Origin: Novakomyces olei
Taxonomy: Eukaryota; Ascomycota; Novakomycetes; Novakomycetales; Novakomycetaceae
Length of the DNA: 64,000 nt
Assembly (NCBI GenBank): GCA_016906335.1
Contig: JADEYG010000009.1
Coordinates: forward strand, 1,589,259 to 1,653,258
Direction of reading: 5' to 3'
The notes beneath the pieces were generated by a model. That model ran no database searches and was not told the origin of the DNA. It saw only the letters and a list, made by a program, of their open reading frames with translations. Shown piece after piece: positions 45,575 to 55,589 of this stretch (positions are counted from its first letter, which is position 1; every line of letters begins with the position of its first letter). Both the position numbers and the translations under genes were made by a program.

Positions 45575-45588
45575 CGGCAAAGCTCCCG
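45575..45588. promoter_or_regulatory. CGG-N8-CCG site 5 (dehydrogenase promoter)
   Basis: Sequence CGGCAAAGCTCCCG, 401 bases upstream of the same start codon and 63 bases from site 4. The spacer 45175-46019 holds no gene; its far end is the 3' flank of the aminotransferase gene. Confidence 0.6.
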
Positions 45589-46019
45589 ATTACTTTCGTA
45601 TGAAGTTGTTAAACAGGCACAGTAATCCCAGTCCGCTAGCAGCATTTATAAGCAAAGTTATTACAGTATTTTACTAATTTTATTGCGGCCTAGAACGAGA
45701 ATCAATTGGTCTTCAGATGAAAGGGAAACCGATTTCTTGCCAAACTCCATTTCTCTAAAAGACGAGGAAAAACTGCTAGTTTTTGTCATTATATACTTCT
45801 AGACTCTTATTTCTAGTATTGCTCTAGCCGCCATCAAATCCATATTAACGTTCGTTTTCATCGGCTTCGAACTTCTATTCAAGGATTAATATAATAAATA
45901 AATAATGCCCAAAATATTTGCCCGACGAGTTTTACCATTGCTCAATTAATGATACAATATTTATGCAAGTTCTTACATCTAAGCTTTGACATTTATATGA
46001 TTAAAATTGGCTATGGCAA

Positions 46020-47531
46020 TTATCCTTTTAGCGCGTTGGCTATAGATTTCGCCACGTACTCAACATTTCCTGGATTAAGACCAGCAATGGAAATACGAGA
46101 ATTTTCCGCCATATATATATGGTATTCCTCTTCATTTGTTAGAACAATCGATTATTGGATATAAGATGATAACAAACCTTTAAGTTTCCGAACAATCTCC
46201 GGAGACAATCCAAGAAAGCCGAACATGCCAGTCTGCTTGATTAAATGGTCCCAAGTCCCAGGGGCACCTTCGATATTAGTCAACAGTTCTAGTCGATATG
46301 ATTTAAATGAAATGCTGAAGGAGATACCTAATGAAAGCAGATTCTCATATAATCTTTCCCTCATCAACCGAATCCTTGAGCTCATAGTAATCAAATCTCG
46401 GAACCATTCTTGCCGAAGATCATCATTGGTTAGAATATTTGTAGCGATTTTAGCCCCGTAAGCCGGAGGATTGGAGATTTCAGATCGCTGCAGCATTTCA
46501 AGCATAGATTGACTATTAATAGCTGACGTTGTGCTGTTCGTCTTGAGAACAAAGCATCCAACTCGTTCTCCTAGAAAGTAAAAACAGTCAAATAACTTTC
46601 AGAATAGAAATGCAACACCCAAATTTCTAATTAACATTAAAAAATTCATCTTTGTCAAGCTTCTTACCATAAAGACCCATATTTTTAGCAAACGATACAC
46701 AAACTCCAGCTTCCATATGTAATTCGCCGATGATGTAGTGAATAGCAAACGCGTCGTTATCAATATTTCCAGAGTTAAATCCCAGATACGCGGCATCAAG
46801 CAGAGGGAACATTTCTTTAATTTTCAACAATTTGCACAATTTTACCCACTGATCTCGGCTTGGATCACAGCCAGTTGGATTATGAGCACAACAATGCAAA
46901 ATGACAACTGACTTATCATCTGCCGCTTCCAAATGAGAATAATACGTATCAAAGTCCAAATCTTTAAATTCTTCATTATAATATTGCAATTTTTCACACT
47001 TGAAGCCTAGCGAAGAGAAAACTTGGAAATGATTCGACCAGGTTGGCACAGGAATATAAATTTTTGGTAGAGTTTTTGGATGACATGCCCTTAGAAGCGC
47101 TCCTGCCACATGCAAAGAGCCAGTGCCCGATAAGGTCTGACATGTTGCAATCTGAGATTAGCCCTTGACCAATTAATCTCATTTATAACATTTTAGACAC
47201 ATTCGAAAATGAATAGATGTTATACCTTGTCTTGAGACTTTGCATAAATCTCTGAGCCCAGAACCAGCTCGGCAACAGACTGCCTAAATCTAGGCAGTCC
47301 TAGAATTGGAAGGTATTCATGATTCAGACCCTCATATGCTAAGCTTTCGCGGCTTTTCCTGACAGATGGCAGGATCCATGGTTGTCCATTTTCATCACGA
47401 TATGTCCCTTGTCCCAGATTGACTTTTCGTGTATCAGTGTCTTTCTGAAACTGTGCAGTCAGTGCAAAAATAGCATCAGGAGGAACGTATATGGCGCACG
47501 CCAGAAAAGACGGCGTCTCGTCTTTTGTCAT
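46020..47531 (-). CDS. Aspartate aminotransferase
   Basis: Proposed complement(join(46020..46129,46178..46570,46668..47151,47226..47531)), 430 aa from the first ATG (MTKDETPSFLACAIYVPPDA). PLP enzyme exchanging amino groups between dicarboxylic amino and keto acids; the mammalian enzyme also converts 4-hydroxyglutamate to 4-hydroxy-2-oxoglutarate. VNLGQGTYRDENGQPW, CQTLSGTGSLHVAGALL, HCCAHNPTGCDPS, LLDAAYLGFNSG, the PLP lysine in CVSFAKNMGLYGERVG, and ENSRISIAGLNP with the alpha-carboxylate arginine are all present. Intron 3 starts with GTTTGT; the join KLKEEYHIYMAENSR supports it. No clear presequence, and the C-terminus ALKG is not a peroxisomal signal, so it looks cytosolic. It is divergent from the aldolase, and one CGG-N8-CCG site sits between them. 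Confidence 0.92.
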
Positions 47532-47788
47532 TTTTGCCGATCCTGCTATTGAGCCCAAAATAATGGGTTCTTTTGAGAGGCACAAGGCACGTAGTCCTAT
47601 ATTATATGTACATATATATATTTGCCGGACCTCATCGAGTGTTCTGCGCTTTCGCCTTTATACATAGCTCCAATTCTCCAGAGATTACAATAGTGCTATA
47701 AGTGAATTGAGGTCAATTTTCACGTTATTGGAAGTATCTTGAGTTGTTCTCATTAACCCTGCGATACTTTTGCGAAGTTTCTTGGACA

Positions 47789-47802
47789 CGGAAGCGATCC
47801 CG
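47789..47802. promoter_or_regulatory. CGG-N8-CCG site 6 (aminotransferase/aldolase divergent promoter)
   Basis: Sequence CGGAAGCGATCCCG, 258 bases upstream of the aminotransferase ATG and 138 bases upstream of the aldolase ATG. One site could serve both genes. Confidence 0.6.
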
Positions 47803-47939
47803 TTCATATCAAAGGCGCCCACTTAAGATTGATTAAATAAATGTTCAAGTTATTGAGAGTATAATTTAGCGCGCTTGGAACGACTTAGCAAAATCCCGTC
47901 TAGCAGCCAAACCTACGAGTGCTCTGCCGCAAGATAACA

Positions 47940-48899
47940 ATGACAAACCATCCTAAGTTGCACGTTCCATCATCAGGCGTTTGGTGCCCGGCCATAACCT
48001 TCTTCAATCATGATACGGACTCATTGGATTTAGACTCACAATCGCAATATTTTTCGTACCTGGCGAGATCAGGGCTCACTGGACTCGTTATACTTGGCAC
48101 CAACGCGGAGGCTTTTCTGCTGACCCGTGAAGAGCGCAAGCAGCTTATTGCAACAGCCCGCGAATCAATTGGACCCGAATTTCCGATCATGGCCGGTGTC
48201 GGAGCCCACTCTACAAAACAGACGTTAGAACTTGCTCAGGATGCTTATGAAGCGGGGGCTGACTACTTACTGGTTTTGCCTCCCGCTTACTTTGGCAAAG
48301 CCACCACCATAAGCGTGATAAAGAATTTTTTCGTTACTGTGGCAGCCAAAGCCCCGCTTCCAGTCGTCCTGTACAACTTTCCCGGTGTTTGCAATGGCGT
48401 CGATTTGGATTCAGATACAATTACGGCGATTACACGCGAAGCGCCTAATCATAATGTTGTGGGAGTTAAACTGACTTGCGGATCTGTCGGTAAGATCACC
48501 CGTTTGGCAGCAACATTTTCGCCTGAAGAGTTTGCCGTGTTTGGTGGTCAGTCTGATTTCCTTATTGGCGGTTTAGCGTCCGGCAGCGCAGGATGCATTG
48601 CCGCGTTTGCAAACGTTTTCCCAAAAACTATCTCTTGCATCTATAGGCTGTACAGTGAGGGCAAATATGAGGAAGCTTTGAAATTGCATCAAAAGGCAGC
48701 CCTGGCTGAGAGTGCTATCAAGGGAGGAATTGCTGCTACAAAATATGCTGTAGCCTACCATCTGGAATCTGCTGGAGTATTCAAGAGCATTACTTCAAAA
48801 TTGGAGCCAAGGCAGCCATACGAGGCTCCTAGCGAGCCAGCTAAGCAAACTATCAGGGAAAAACTAGCTGAAGTTGCCAAGATTGAATCAAATCTGTAG
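47940..48899 (+). CDS. DHDPS-family aldolase, candidate 4-hydroxy-2-oxoglutarate aldolase
   Basis: Single exon, 319 aa from the ATG at 47940. Class I (Schiff-base) aldolase of the dihydrodipicolinate synthase/N-acetylneuraminate lyase superfamily. GVWCPAITFFNHDTDSLDLD opens the barrel. LVILGTNAEAFLLTREER holds the place of the GTTGE loop. Tyr145 in VVLYNFPGVCNGVD and Lys177 in VVGVKLTCGSVGKITRL are the catalytic pair. AVFGGQSDFLIGGLASGSAG is the active-site entrance. Relatives include human HOGA1, which splits 4-hydroxy-2-oxoglutarate into pyruvate and glyoxylate, and fungal deoxy-sugar-acid aldolases of galacturonate and rhamnose catabolism, as well as bacterial hydroxyproline-pathway deaminases. 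Its company (P5CDH, aminotransferase, PRODH family) points to the HOGA role; sequence alone does not settle it. Confidence 0.88.
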   Translation: MTNHPKLHVPSSGVWCPAITFFNHDTDSLDLDSQSQYFSYLARSGLTGLVILGTNAEAFLLTREERKQLIATARESIGPEFPIMAGVGAHSTKQTLELAQDAYEAGADYLLVLPPAYFGKATTISVIKNFFVTVAAKAPLPVVLYNFPGVCNGVDLDSDTITAITREAPNHNVVGVKLTCGSVGKITRLAATFSPEEFAVFGGQSDFLIGGLASGSAGCIAAFANVFPKTISCIYRLYSEGKYEEALKLHQKAALAESAIKGGIAATKYAVAYHLESAGVFKSITSKLEPRQPYEAPSEPAKQTIREKLAEVAKIESNL

Positions 48900-49875
48900 A
48901 CAAAGGTTTAAAGAGACGCCAGGTATATAAAGAAAAATTGTTAATTAGCACTGTATTTAAAATTTGGTCTGTGTTCCCGCTGATATTGAAAACTTTTTGG
49001 TGTAAATTGTTGTAAATTTGTTATGACCTTATTGGAGACCTATCGTAACTTGACAATCTGAAGGGATATCTGCCAGGTCCACTATACTAGATGCTCGACA
49101 CAACAGTTTTGAGAAGGTTGGATTTCAGCTGGTCGAATAAATTGGATTAACCGAGCAACACTTTGTATAATTAGGATGAAACAAATAATTATACTTAGGG
49201 GAACTGTCTTCTACCGCCTTTTTTACAGGAGCAAGAGGAAATCAAAATTGTAAGTAGAAAAAAGCACATCCTACCTTTTGTTGATTATTGCCGAAAAACA
49301 TTAATTATCATTCGAGTTCATGCGTTCAAAGTGGATTCGCCCGCATCAGGTTTGACTTTTTCTTCATTACAAGAGTCGTTCTTAAAAAAATCTAAAAACC
49401 TGAAGGTACGATTTGAGGTACGAGAGCTGTAGTTTGATCTTGATTGAGAGCACGCCAGAGTTCACCGAGTACTTCGTCTAAGTTTCGGACGATGAGTATA
49501 GTATGTGCAGTCAGCACTCAATCCGGCAAAATTAAGCGCTCGGAGAAACTCCATTTTTTCAAGCCAATCAAAGATTAAATCAATTATCAGATTAATTATC
49601 AGATTAACTATCAGATCAATCAGATTAATTATCAGATTGCGACATCGGCAATATGGTCTGGTTTAGTCAGCGAAGTTATTATTTTTTTCCTGTGTTTATC
49701 TCATACCCACTCTGCTGTTGTAAGCACATTGTTCTGCGCACATTCAAATGCCGATGGCCGCTTTGTGGACTGATGCAGTTCGCATGTCGAATATCCACCA
49801 CGTTTCGCAGAAGGCATAAAAGCAAAAAGATACAGACACACAAGGCATTTGGTCTTTAAATTCTAATCCGACGCA
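48900..49875. other. Promoter region of the OPT transporter
   Basis: AT-rich, no gene. 49568-49640 holds several copies of ATCAGATTAATT. A one-sided relative of the cluster motif, CGG-N8-CAT, occurs at 49541; no exact CGG-N8-CCG was found. Confidence 0.5.
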
Positions 49876-52457
49876 ATGCTGACAGGATCTGACGTAGAAA
49901 AAAGTCAGAATACTCGACCTTTAGACGACGAAATGGCAACGGCGGTGCTCAAGGATGGAGAATTGGCTTCAGAGCATGAAGTTAGAGATGACAGGTCCAG
50001 CGCAGACTCTTCCTCTTTTATTTCCAGCAATGATCTGGACAAAATTACGCAAATAGACGGTTCCAATGTGCTCTGTGCCAGTAAGTGCTTAATAAAATGT
50101 TCCTCGTGTCTAAGCATGTAGCCCTGCGGATGTGGGTAATTGCTATATTCCTGGTGACTATCGGTGTTGCTGTCAATTCCATATTTATGTTTCGTTTCCC
50201 TTCCGTAACAATTTCGGCCATTGTTTTGCAGATCGCCGCTTTCCCGCTCGGACGGCTTTGGGAGATTATTATGCCAAACAACTCTATATCTTTGTATAGA
50301 TGGAGTATACCAATAAACCCCGGGCCATTTCACGTGAATGAACATTGCTGCATTTTTATTATGGGCAATTTAGCCTTACCGTAAGCACGAAATTGCTCAA
50401 AAAGAAAAAGACGAAAAAAGAGAATCTTTTTAGGATCAGAGATGCAAGAAACTGTTAATGGAAACGAGAACAATCTCGAGGCAAACCCTTGATCCCCAAT
50501 CAAAAGCAGCTTTCAAAGAGACTTACAATTCTAGCATTCGCCTGAGTTCAGAAATTTTGTTAGAAATAAAACACTATTGGAAGCAAGATTTCAATGGGGG
50601 TTTCCAATATCTTTTTACAATCTCTGTTATGCTATTTGGACTGGGTATGGCCGGGATGTCAAGGTCCATTCTTGTAGACAACCCGGACATGCTTTGGCCT
50701 TCTAATCTCGGCAACATTGCTTTGCAAAACGTATTGCATGGCCGCAATTCTCAATCAAAAGAACTTACAGGCTGGAGAATTTCCGTTTACTCCTTTTTTA
50801 TCTGTGTTCTTTCCGGCGCTTTTGTTTGGCATTGGTTTCCGGACTTTATTTTCCCGGCTTTAAGCACTTTGGGTGCCTTTATCAGCTGGTGCAAGCCGTC
50901 TTCAGCTACTCTTGCCCAAGTATTCGGAATGAGCACAGGCATGGGATTGTTTCCACTAACTTTAGATTGGAGCCAGATCGCCAACTTGGGCTCACCTCTC
51001 ACCACACCGTGGTGGGTGATTACAAATATGGCTTCGTCAATTGTGTTTTGGCTGTTTATTGTTACCCCGGCACTGTACTATTCTAATGTTTGGGATTCTG
51101 CTTATTTTCCTCTGCTGAGCAACAAACGTGAGTTTGTCTCCAACCCCTTTGCATTTAACAACAGATTTTAAGCCTTGCCTACCGCCGTTTACGTATTTAT
51201 TATTTGACTTTAAATTTTTATTTTTGCTTAGTCTTTGCCGTTACTAATAGGCCAGTTTATGACAAGAACGGTAAAAGCTACAAGACCGACAGAATACTAA
51301 GCGGCATCACTTTCAATGAAGAAGGGTACAGCAGCTATTCCAGTATCTATCTGCCTATTACATACGCTCTTTCTTTTGGATTGGAGTTTGCCACGATTAG
51401 CAGCACTATAGTAGACGTCGGTCTAAACGAGTTGCCTAAATTCTTTAAACCTCACCGTGATAAAAGCGCAACAGAAAATGTGTACAATCAAATACAAGTA
51501 AAACACAATCCGACACCCTACTGGTGGCACGGATCTATCCTTATAATTGGCTTTGCTCTTATGATGGCAGCATCTCAAGGCTGGGGTACACAAACGCCTT
51601 GGTACGCTGTGATCGTAAGCTGTCTTATTGCTCTCGTTACATTTGTTCCTTTTGGCGTGTTGCGAGCTAAAACAAATCAAAAGGTTTCAATTATGGTCCT
51701 GATGCAAATTATTGCGGGTTACTGGTTTCATGGAAGACCACTATCTGTAATTTTTATGATGGCTTTTGGGTTTTTGTCGGCTGATAAAGGTCTGGCATTT
51801 GCACAAGACATGAAGTTTGGGTATTACCTGGGAATCCCACCGAGAACTGTTTTCTTTGTACAGCTTGTTGGAATACTTTGGTCAGGTCTAGTGGAAGTTG
51901 GCGTCGTAAATTGGACGCTGGCAAATGTGGCGCACGTTTGCACTAAAGACGCTTATAATAACTTCAATTGCCGGTTTGCCCAATCACATTACAATACGAA
52001 TATAATCTGGGGCGTTATTGGACCTCAGAGAGTTTTCGGCGAGACTCATTATGGCAAACTATATTGGTTCTTTCTCATTGGTGCAATATTGCCAGTCATC
52101 AGGTTCGTTATACTGCGCTTTAGGCCTAAATCTTTCGTGCGGCTTGTCAGTATTCCTTTGTTCTTTAGTGGCGCCAGCAATATTCCAACCATAACTGGTG
52201 TTAATATTACGTCTTGGGCAATCGTTGGTTTTGTTTTCAACTACGTCATCCGCAAAATAAACAGAGCCTGGTGGTTGATCTACAATTTTCCCTTGAGCGC
52301 TGCGCTGGATGCTGGTACCAGCATTGCAACGATCTTAATATTTCTTGTCATTAATTTGACTGGGGCGAGTAGTAGTTTTTCCTGGTGGGGGACAACTGTC
52401 GCAGGGAAAGGCTGCGACGCGGAGGGCTGCCCCCATTTAAATATTGCCAACAGCTAG
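49876..52457 (+). CDS. Oligopeptide transporter (OPT family)
   Basis: Proposed join(49876..50080,50122..50380,50469..51127,51232..52457), 782 aa. Proton-coupled plasma-membrane importer of tetra- to hexapeptides or related compounds. The ~65-residue N-terminus is acidic and cytoplasmic. TLRMWVIAIFLVTIGVAVNS starts helix 1. NPGPFHVNEHCC is the OPT NPGPF/KEH motif. DFNGGFQYLFTISVMLFGLG, LFAVTNRPVYDKNGKSYK (rebuilt over intron 3) and ADKGLAFAQDMKFGYYLGIP are further family blocks. The C-terminus is VVAGKGCDAEGCPHLNIANS-like, where OPTs usually have Cys-rich tails. The start of exon 3 is uncertain (50442 is an alternative in the same phase). As the last gene of the cluster it may bring in Pro/Hyp-rich peptides. 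Confidence 0.85.
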
Positions 52458-52592
52458 CTGTAGACTGAATCCAGTCAACAAACTTCGTATGAATGAATAG
52501 ATTAGAATTGAAACTAATTAAAAGGAAAACGGAAAACAGTAGCAGATAGCCAATGGAAAATTGAGTAAAGAAGGTAACAATAATCTAGAACT

Positions 52593-52808
52593 TTATCCCC
52601 ATCGTCCATGTAGAACACTTTTATCTACAGTCACCTTTGAGGCTATAAGCTTGGCTTGTCCTCGCTTCAGGGTGTTGACCTCAGCAGTAAGATCTTCCCG
52701 CCTCTCCCTAATACTTCGCACCACAGTGTCCATTGGCAAGTCGCTTCCCGTAGACGATGCGTCCTCTTCAGACCCTTCCTCTACTTCAAACCCACGGGCC
52801 TTACACCA
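52593..52808 (-). pseudogene. Orphan coding fragment, coiled coil
   Basis: A 71-codon open stretch with no ATG at its head, bounded by stops, richer in GC than its flanks. It encodes an acidic Ser-rich segment (EEGSEEDASSTGSDLP) followed by a heptad-like stretch (RERREDLTAEVNTLKRGQ). I do not recognise a family. It looks like the remnant of a gene or mobile element at the border between the cluster and the subtelomere. Confidence 0.35.
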
Positions 52809-53238
52809 TCAAACACTACGCATAATGCCAGCGCAGCAATTTAGGGTGAGGTAACTACTAACAATAATCTGAGTTGTATTTCTAATATAAAAAGTATCAT
52901 TGGGCCCCTACAACAAGGAAGTCTACAATCGCCATGAAAAATACATTTAACATTTATTAAAGAATGCCAATTTGAAATTTTCAAGTAAAACAGATATTCG
53001 AAACCAAAATTTCCCTTTGAACTAATGCGCTAAATTAAATCAAGCAACGCTTATAGTAAAACGAAGTAATGTCCATGGCAGATATGCGGAATGCCTCTAA
53101 GTCCTACTTATCCGAGCCGACGAGGCAGTCATTATATATACTACCGATCAACTACTTACTAAACTAAGTCAGTGTACAACCTAAACTTCGTTAGTTTAAT
53201 TCTTCAAAAGTGACTATTCAATTACTTAAATAAATCTA

Positions 53239-53269
53239 TTAGGGTTATATATGGTTAGGGTTAGTTAGG
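53239..53269 (+). repeat. Interstitial telomeric tract
   Basis: TTAGGGTTATAT then GGTTAGGGTTAGTTAGG, matching the terminal repeat in the same orientation. It marks the inner edge of the subtelomeric domain. The flanks 52809-53985 contain TAGTTTAGTTTA repeats (53390-53440) and a 16-bp palindrome AGTGCTATATAGCACT (53868-53883), but no gene. Confidence 0.8.
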
Positions 53270-53985
53270 TACCCGTATTACTTCTTAATTCTATTTTCAG
53301 ACGCTGTTCAGCTCCGCCTTTCGTTTATCTTTGTCACGGGTTGCTTAAAAAGTGGCTGGGAGCACTTAAGTAAGCAACTTCGTAGTTTAGTTTAGTTAAT
53401 TTAGTTTAGTTAGTTTAATTTAATTAGTTTAGTTAAGTTGTATTGGAGGAAGGTGCTTAGAGTAGCGCTCGGAGCTCGGACTCAAGCACTTCTGCAATAA
53501 GTTAATAACTTTAGTAGTTTCGTAGAGTGGGGTGGGATCTTTGGCTAGTAACGAGCCGAGCCCAAGTATAAGAAGAAGTATTCTTCTACTGGATTCGGGG
53601 CGTTACAAAAACCAAGGTTCCGCCTAATATAAGTGTCTTGAGATTAGTTCTAAAGATTGGGTCTCCCCAAAGTTCGATTACACGTAGCGAGAAAAGTAGA
53701 AGCAGGACCTCTATTTATATCCTCGCTATTTCGATAGGGGTTTCAGTGGGCAGAGATTACGGGAACTGCAGCTGAAAGCTAAGCCCGATATTGCGTAGTG
53801 TCAAAAGTCAGGGTTAAAGCCTTTTATACACTAAAGCTCCTATGGAAACTAAGTAATAGCACAAGATAGTGCTATATAGCACTACCTAGTACTATTGCTA
53901 TAAACTACTATATAAAACCATATAGTCCTTATCCTTGAGTAATCCAGCTTTCGCTTTTTTAACATAGGGCCATGTCACACCTAAA

Positions 53986-54912
53986 TTATGACCCCCCTCC
54001 CAGGGTAGGCTCTATTTCTTTCAGGCCTTCTCTACTAATTTCACCTAATCTATCTGCCCCTTTAATTCTGGCTCTTCTCCATTCCTGAGCCCCAATCGTG
54101 TGCTCCTCGTAGACATTTGCCAATGCCACGGAGTTGTCCGAATCCGCCGACAGTGTCTCCAATTCCCACCTCACTAGGCGTTCCACAGTGTTTTCCTGCC
54201 CAACTGGTATCACGCTGTAACCAGTGAGCGCACTGTTTTCCAAGGAGATCACTGCATGGAGCCAACCGGGTCCCATGTAGCAGGCGAATCCCTTCTTCAG
54301 GTCACAAACATGTAGCCCCTGAAGCTCATGAATGCCCTGGTACAAAAACATATCCCCCACCTTGTGGTGGTACTGCGCGAAGTAGTCAAGGTTCGCAGCC
54401 GACGGTGGCCAGGCGAATACCAATTTCCTTCCCAGCACGCAAACCAGCACGTGACCCAAGAACACGTTGTCCACGTGTATGTCCGTGATCGTCCCAGCCG
54501 GAGAGACCACCGTGCTCCAGTCCGTTTTGAGGCGGTTTTTGTATCTATTTGTAGCGGGTAAGGCCCTCGGGCTCAAGGTTAGTAAGCCCTGCGTCGAGGG
54601 CGGCACATTGTAAGCCGCGTACCACTCGATTTTTTCCGCGCCGTAAACGAAACCTGCCACAAACCGAGCCACCGAAATGTCCGTAGATTTTGCTCGGTCA
54701 CGAACGTTAAAAAGTTGAAGGTCGTGCTGCAGAACGTCCTCCATAACGGCCGGCCACGTTGGCTCCCGCTCAAAACAGTCTTTCCGGGATTCCGTAACGG
54801 TATGAAGCCATTTGTGCTTCGTAGCCGCCGCTGCCCAAAGTATATTCCTACCCGTCCGGTGCGTCGGCATTTTTGACGTTCGAAGATCCCATTCCGACAC
54901 CAGTTCTGTCAT
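53986..54912 (-). CDS. JmjC/cupin-like protein
   Basis: 308 aa from the ATG at 54912; the frame continues 94 codons further upstream through a hairpin array that I consider non-coding. The core resembles a JmjC jelly-roll: TDIHVDNVFLGHVLVCVLG with an H-x-D iron pair, GRKLVFAWPP, VGDMFLYQGIHELQ, and GPGWLHAVISLENSAL with the distal His. The 2-oxoglutarate-binding residues cannot be assigned with confidence. Such domains are Fe(II)/2-oxoglutarate dioxygenases acting on histones or other proteins, and related stand-alone copies are often multiplied in fungal genomes. Base composition is GC-rich compared with the subtelomere around it, suggesting a mobile or imported unit. The gene ends in a G-rich run (coding GGGS). 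Confidence 0.6.
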   Translation of the reverse strand: MTELVSEWDLRTSKMPTHRTGRNILWAAAATKHKWLHTVTESRKDCFEREPTWPAVMEDVLQHDLQLFNVRDRAKSTDISVARFVAGFVYGAEKIEWYAAYNVPPSTQGLLTLSPRALPATNRYKNRLKTDWSTVVSPAGTITDIHVDNVFLGHVLVCVLGRKLVFAWPPSAANLDYFAQYHHKVGDMFLYQGIHELQGLHVCDLKKGFACYMGPGWLHAVISLENSALTGYSVIPVGQENTVERLVRWELETLSADSDNSVALANVYEEHTIGAQEWRRARIKGADRLGEISREGLKEIEPTLGGGS

Positions 54913-54916
54913 GATC

Positions 54917-55383
54917 CTCGCCTTGGCGAGTTCCTGACAACCGCGTTGGGAAGCGAGGGGCGACGCCTGTAGTCGGACTTGGGATGTCCGCGCGTCGCAA
55001 GCTTCGCCAACGCGGCCCAAGACCAGTCGGCGCGTAACGCGATGGTCTTGGGACGTAGAAGTTGTCTTAGTGCGCATGTAGGTACGCGCACTAAGCCAGC
55101 TTGGCCCACGGGAGCGAGGGGCTCCATGCACAATGTGCACGGACCTCGCTTCCCGTTCACATTCTCGCACGCTAGCGAGTGCGACCCTTCGCACTCTGCT
55201 AGCGCGAGAACATTCATAGTTATTTCCATAGACTAGTTTAGGCTGAGAGCTTCCCTCTCTAACTTGTGCGACCTTCGCATAAGTTAGCTTGGGAAGAGTA
55301 GTTTAGAATGCGAAGGAGCATCCGCTCCTCCGCAACTTAGTTTAGTTTATAGTTGCCCGTGAAGGCCTCTCGCCCTTCACGGG
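54917..55383. repeat. Array of nine consecutive hairpins
   Basis: Back-to-back inverted repeats: 54917-54930 (CTCGCC/GGCGAG), 54941-55015 (long, nested: CCGCGTTGG/CCAACGCGG, GAAGC/GCTTC, GCGACGC/GCGTCGC, CGGAC/GTCCG), 55016-55052 (CCCAAGACC/GGTCTTGGG with inner CGCGT/ACGCG), 55066-55095 (CTTAGTGCGC/GCGCACTAAG), 55108-55156, 55162-55210, 55250-55296, 55309-55334 and 55356-55383 (CCCGTGAAGG/CCTTCACGGG). Together they cover nearly the whole segment immediately upstream of the JmjC-like ATG. Confidence 0.9.
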
Positions 55384-55589
55384 TTGATTATCTCAAAGTG
55401 GGAGTAATATATTATATTACTCCTGGTAAGCTTTACAGTAATCGCTAGATATATTCAAGACGGAATTATGGCGAAATTCCATTTTTATGTAATGTGATTC
55501 TTATTATGTATAATTCTAGTCAGGGTTTTCGCTTTTCCTTTACGCCATAATTCCATTTCGAAAAATAATTAATGTATGAGGGGGGGGTC

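Noticed and set aside
47940-48899. Dihydrodipicolinate synthase of lysine biosynthesis
   Set aside because: Fungi make lysine by the aminoadipate route, so that function is unlikely; the superfamily's aldolase branch fits better with the neighbours.
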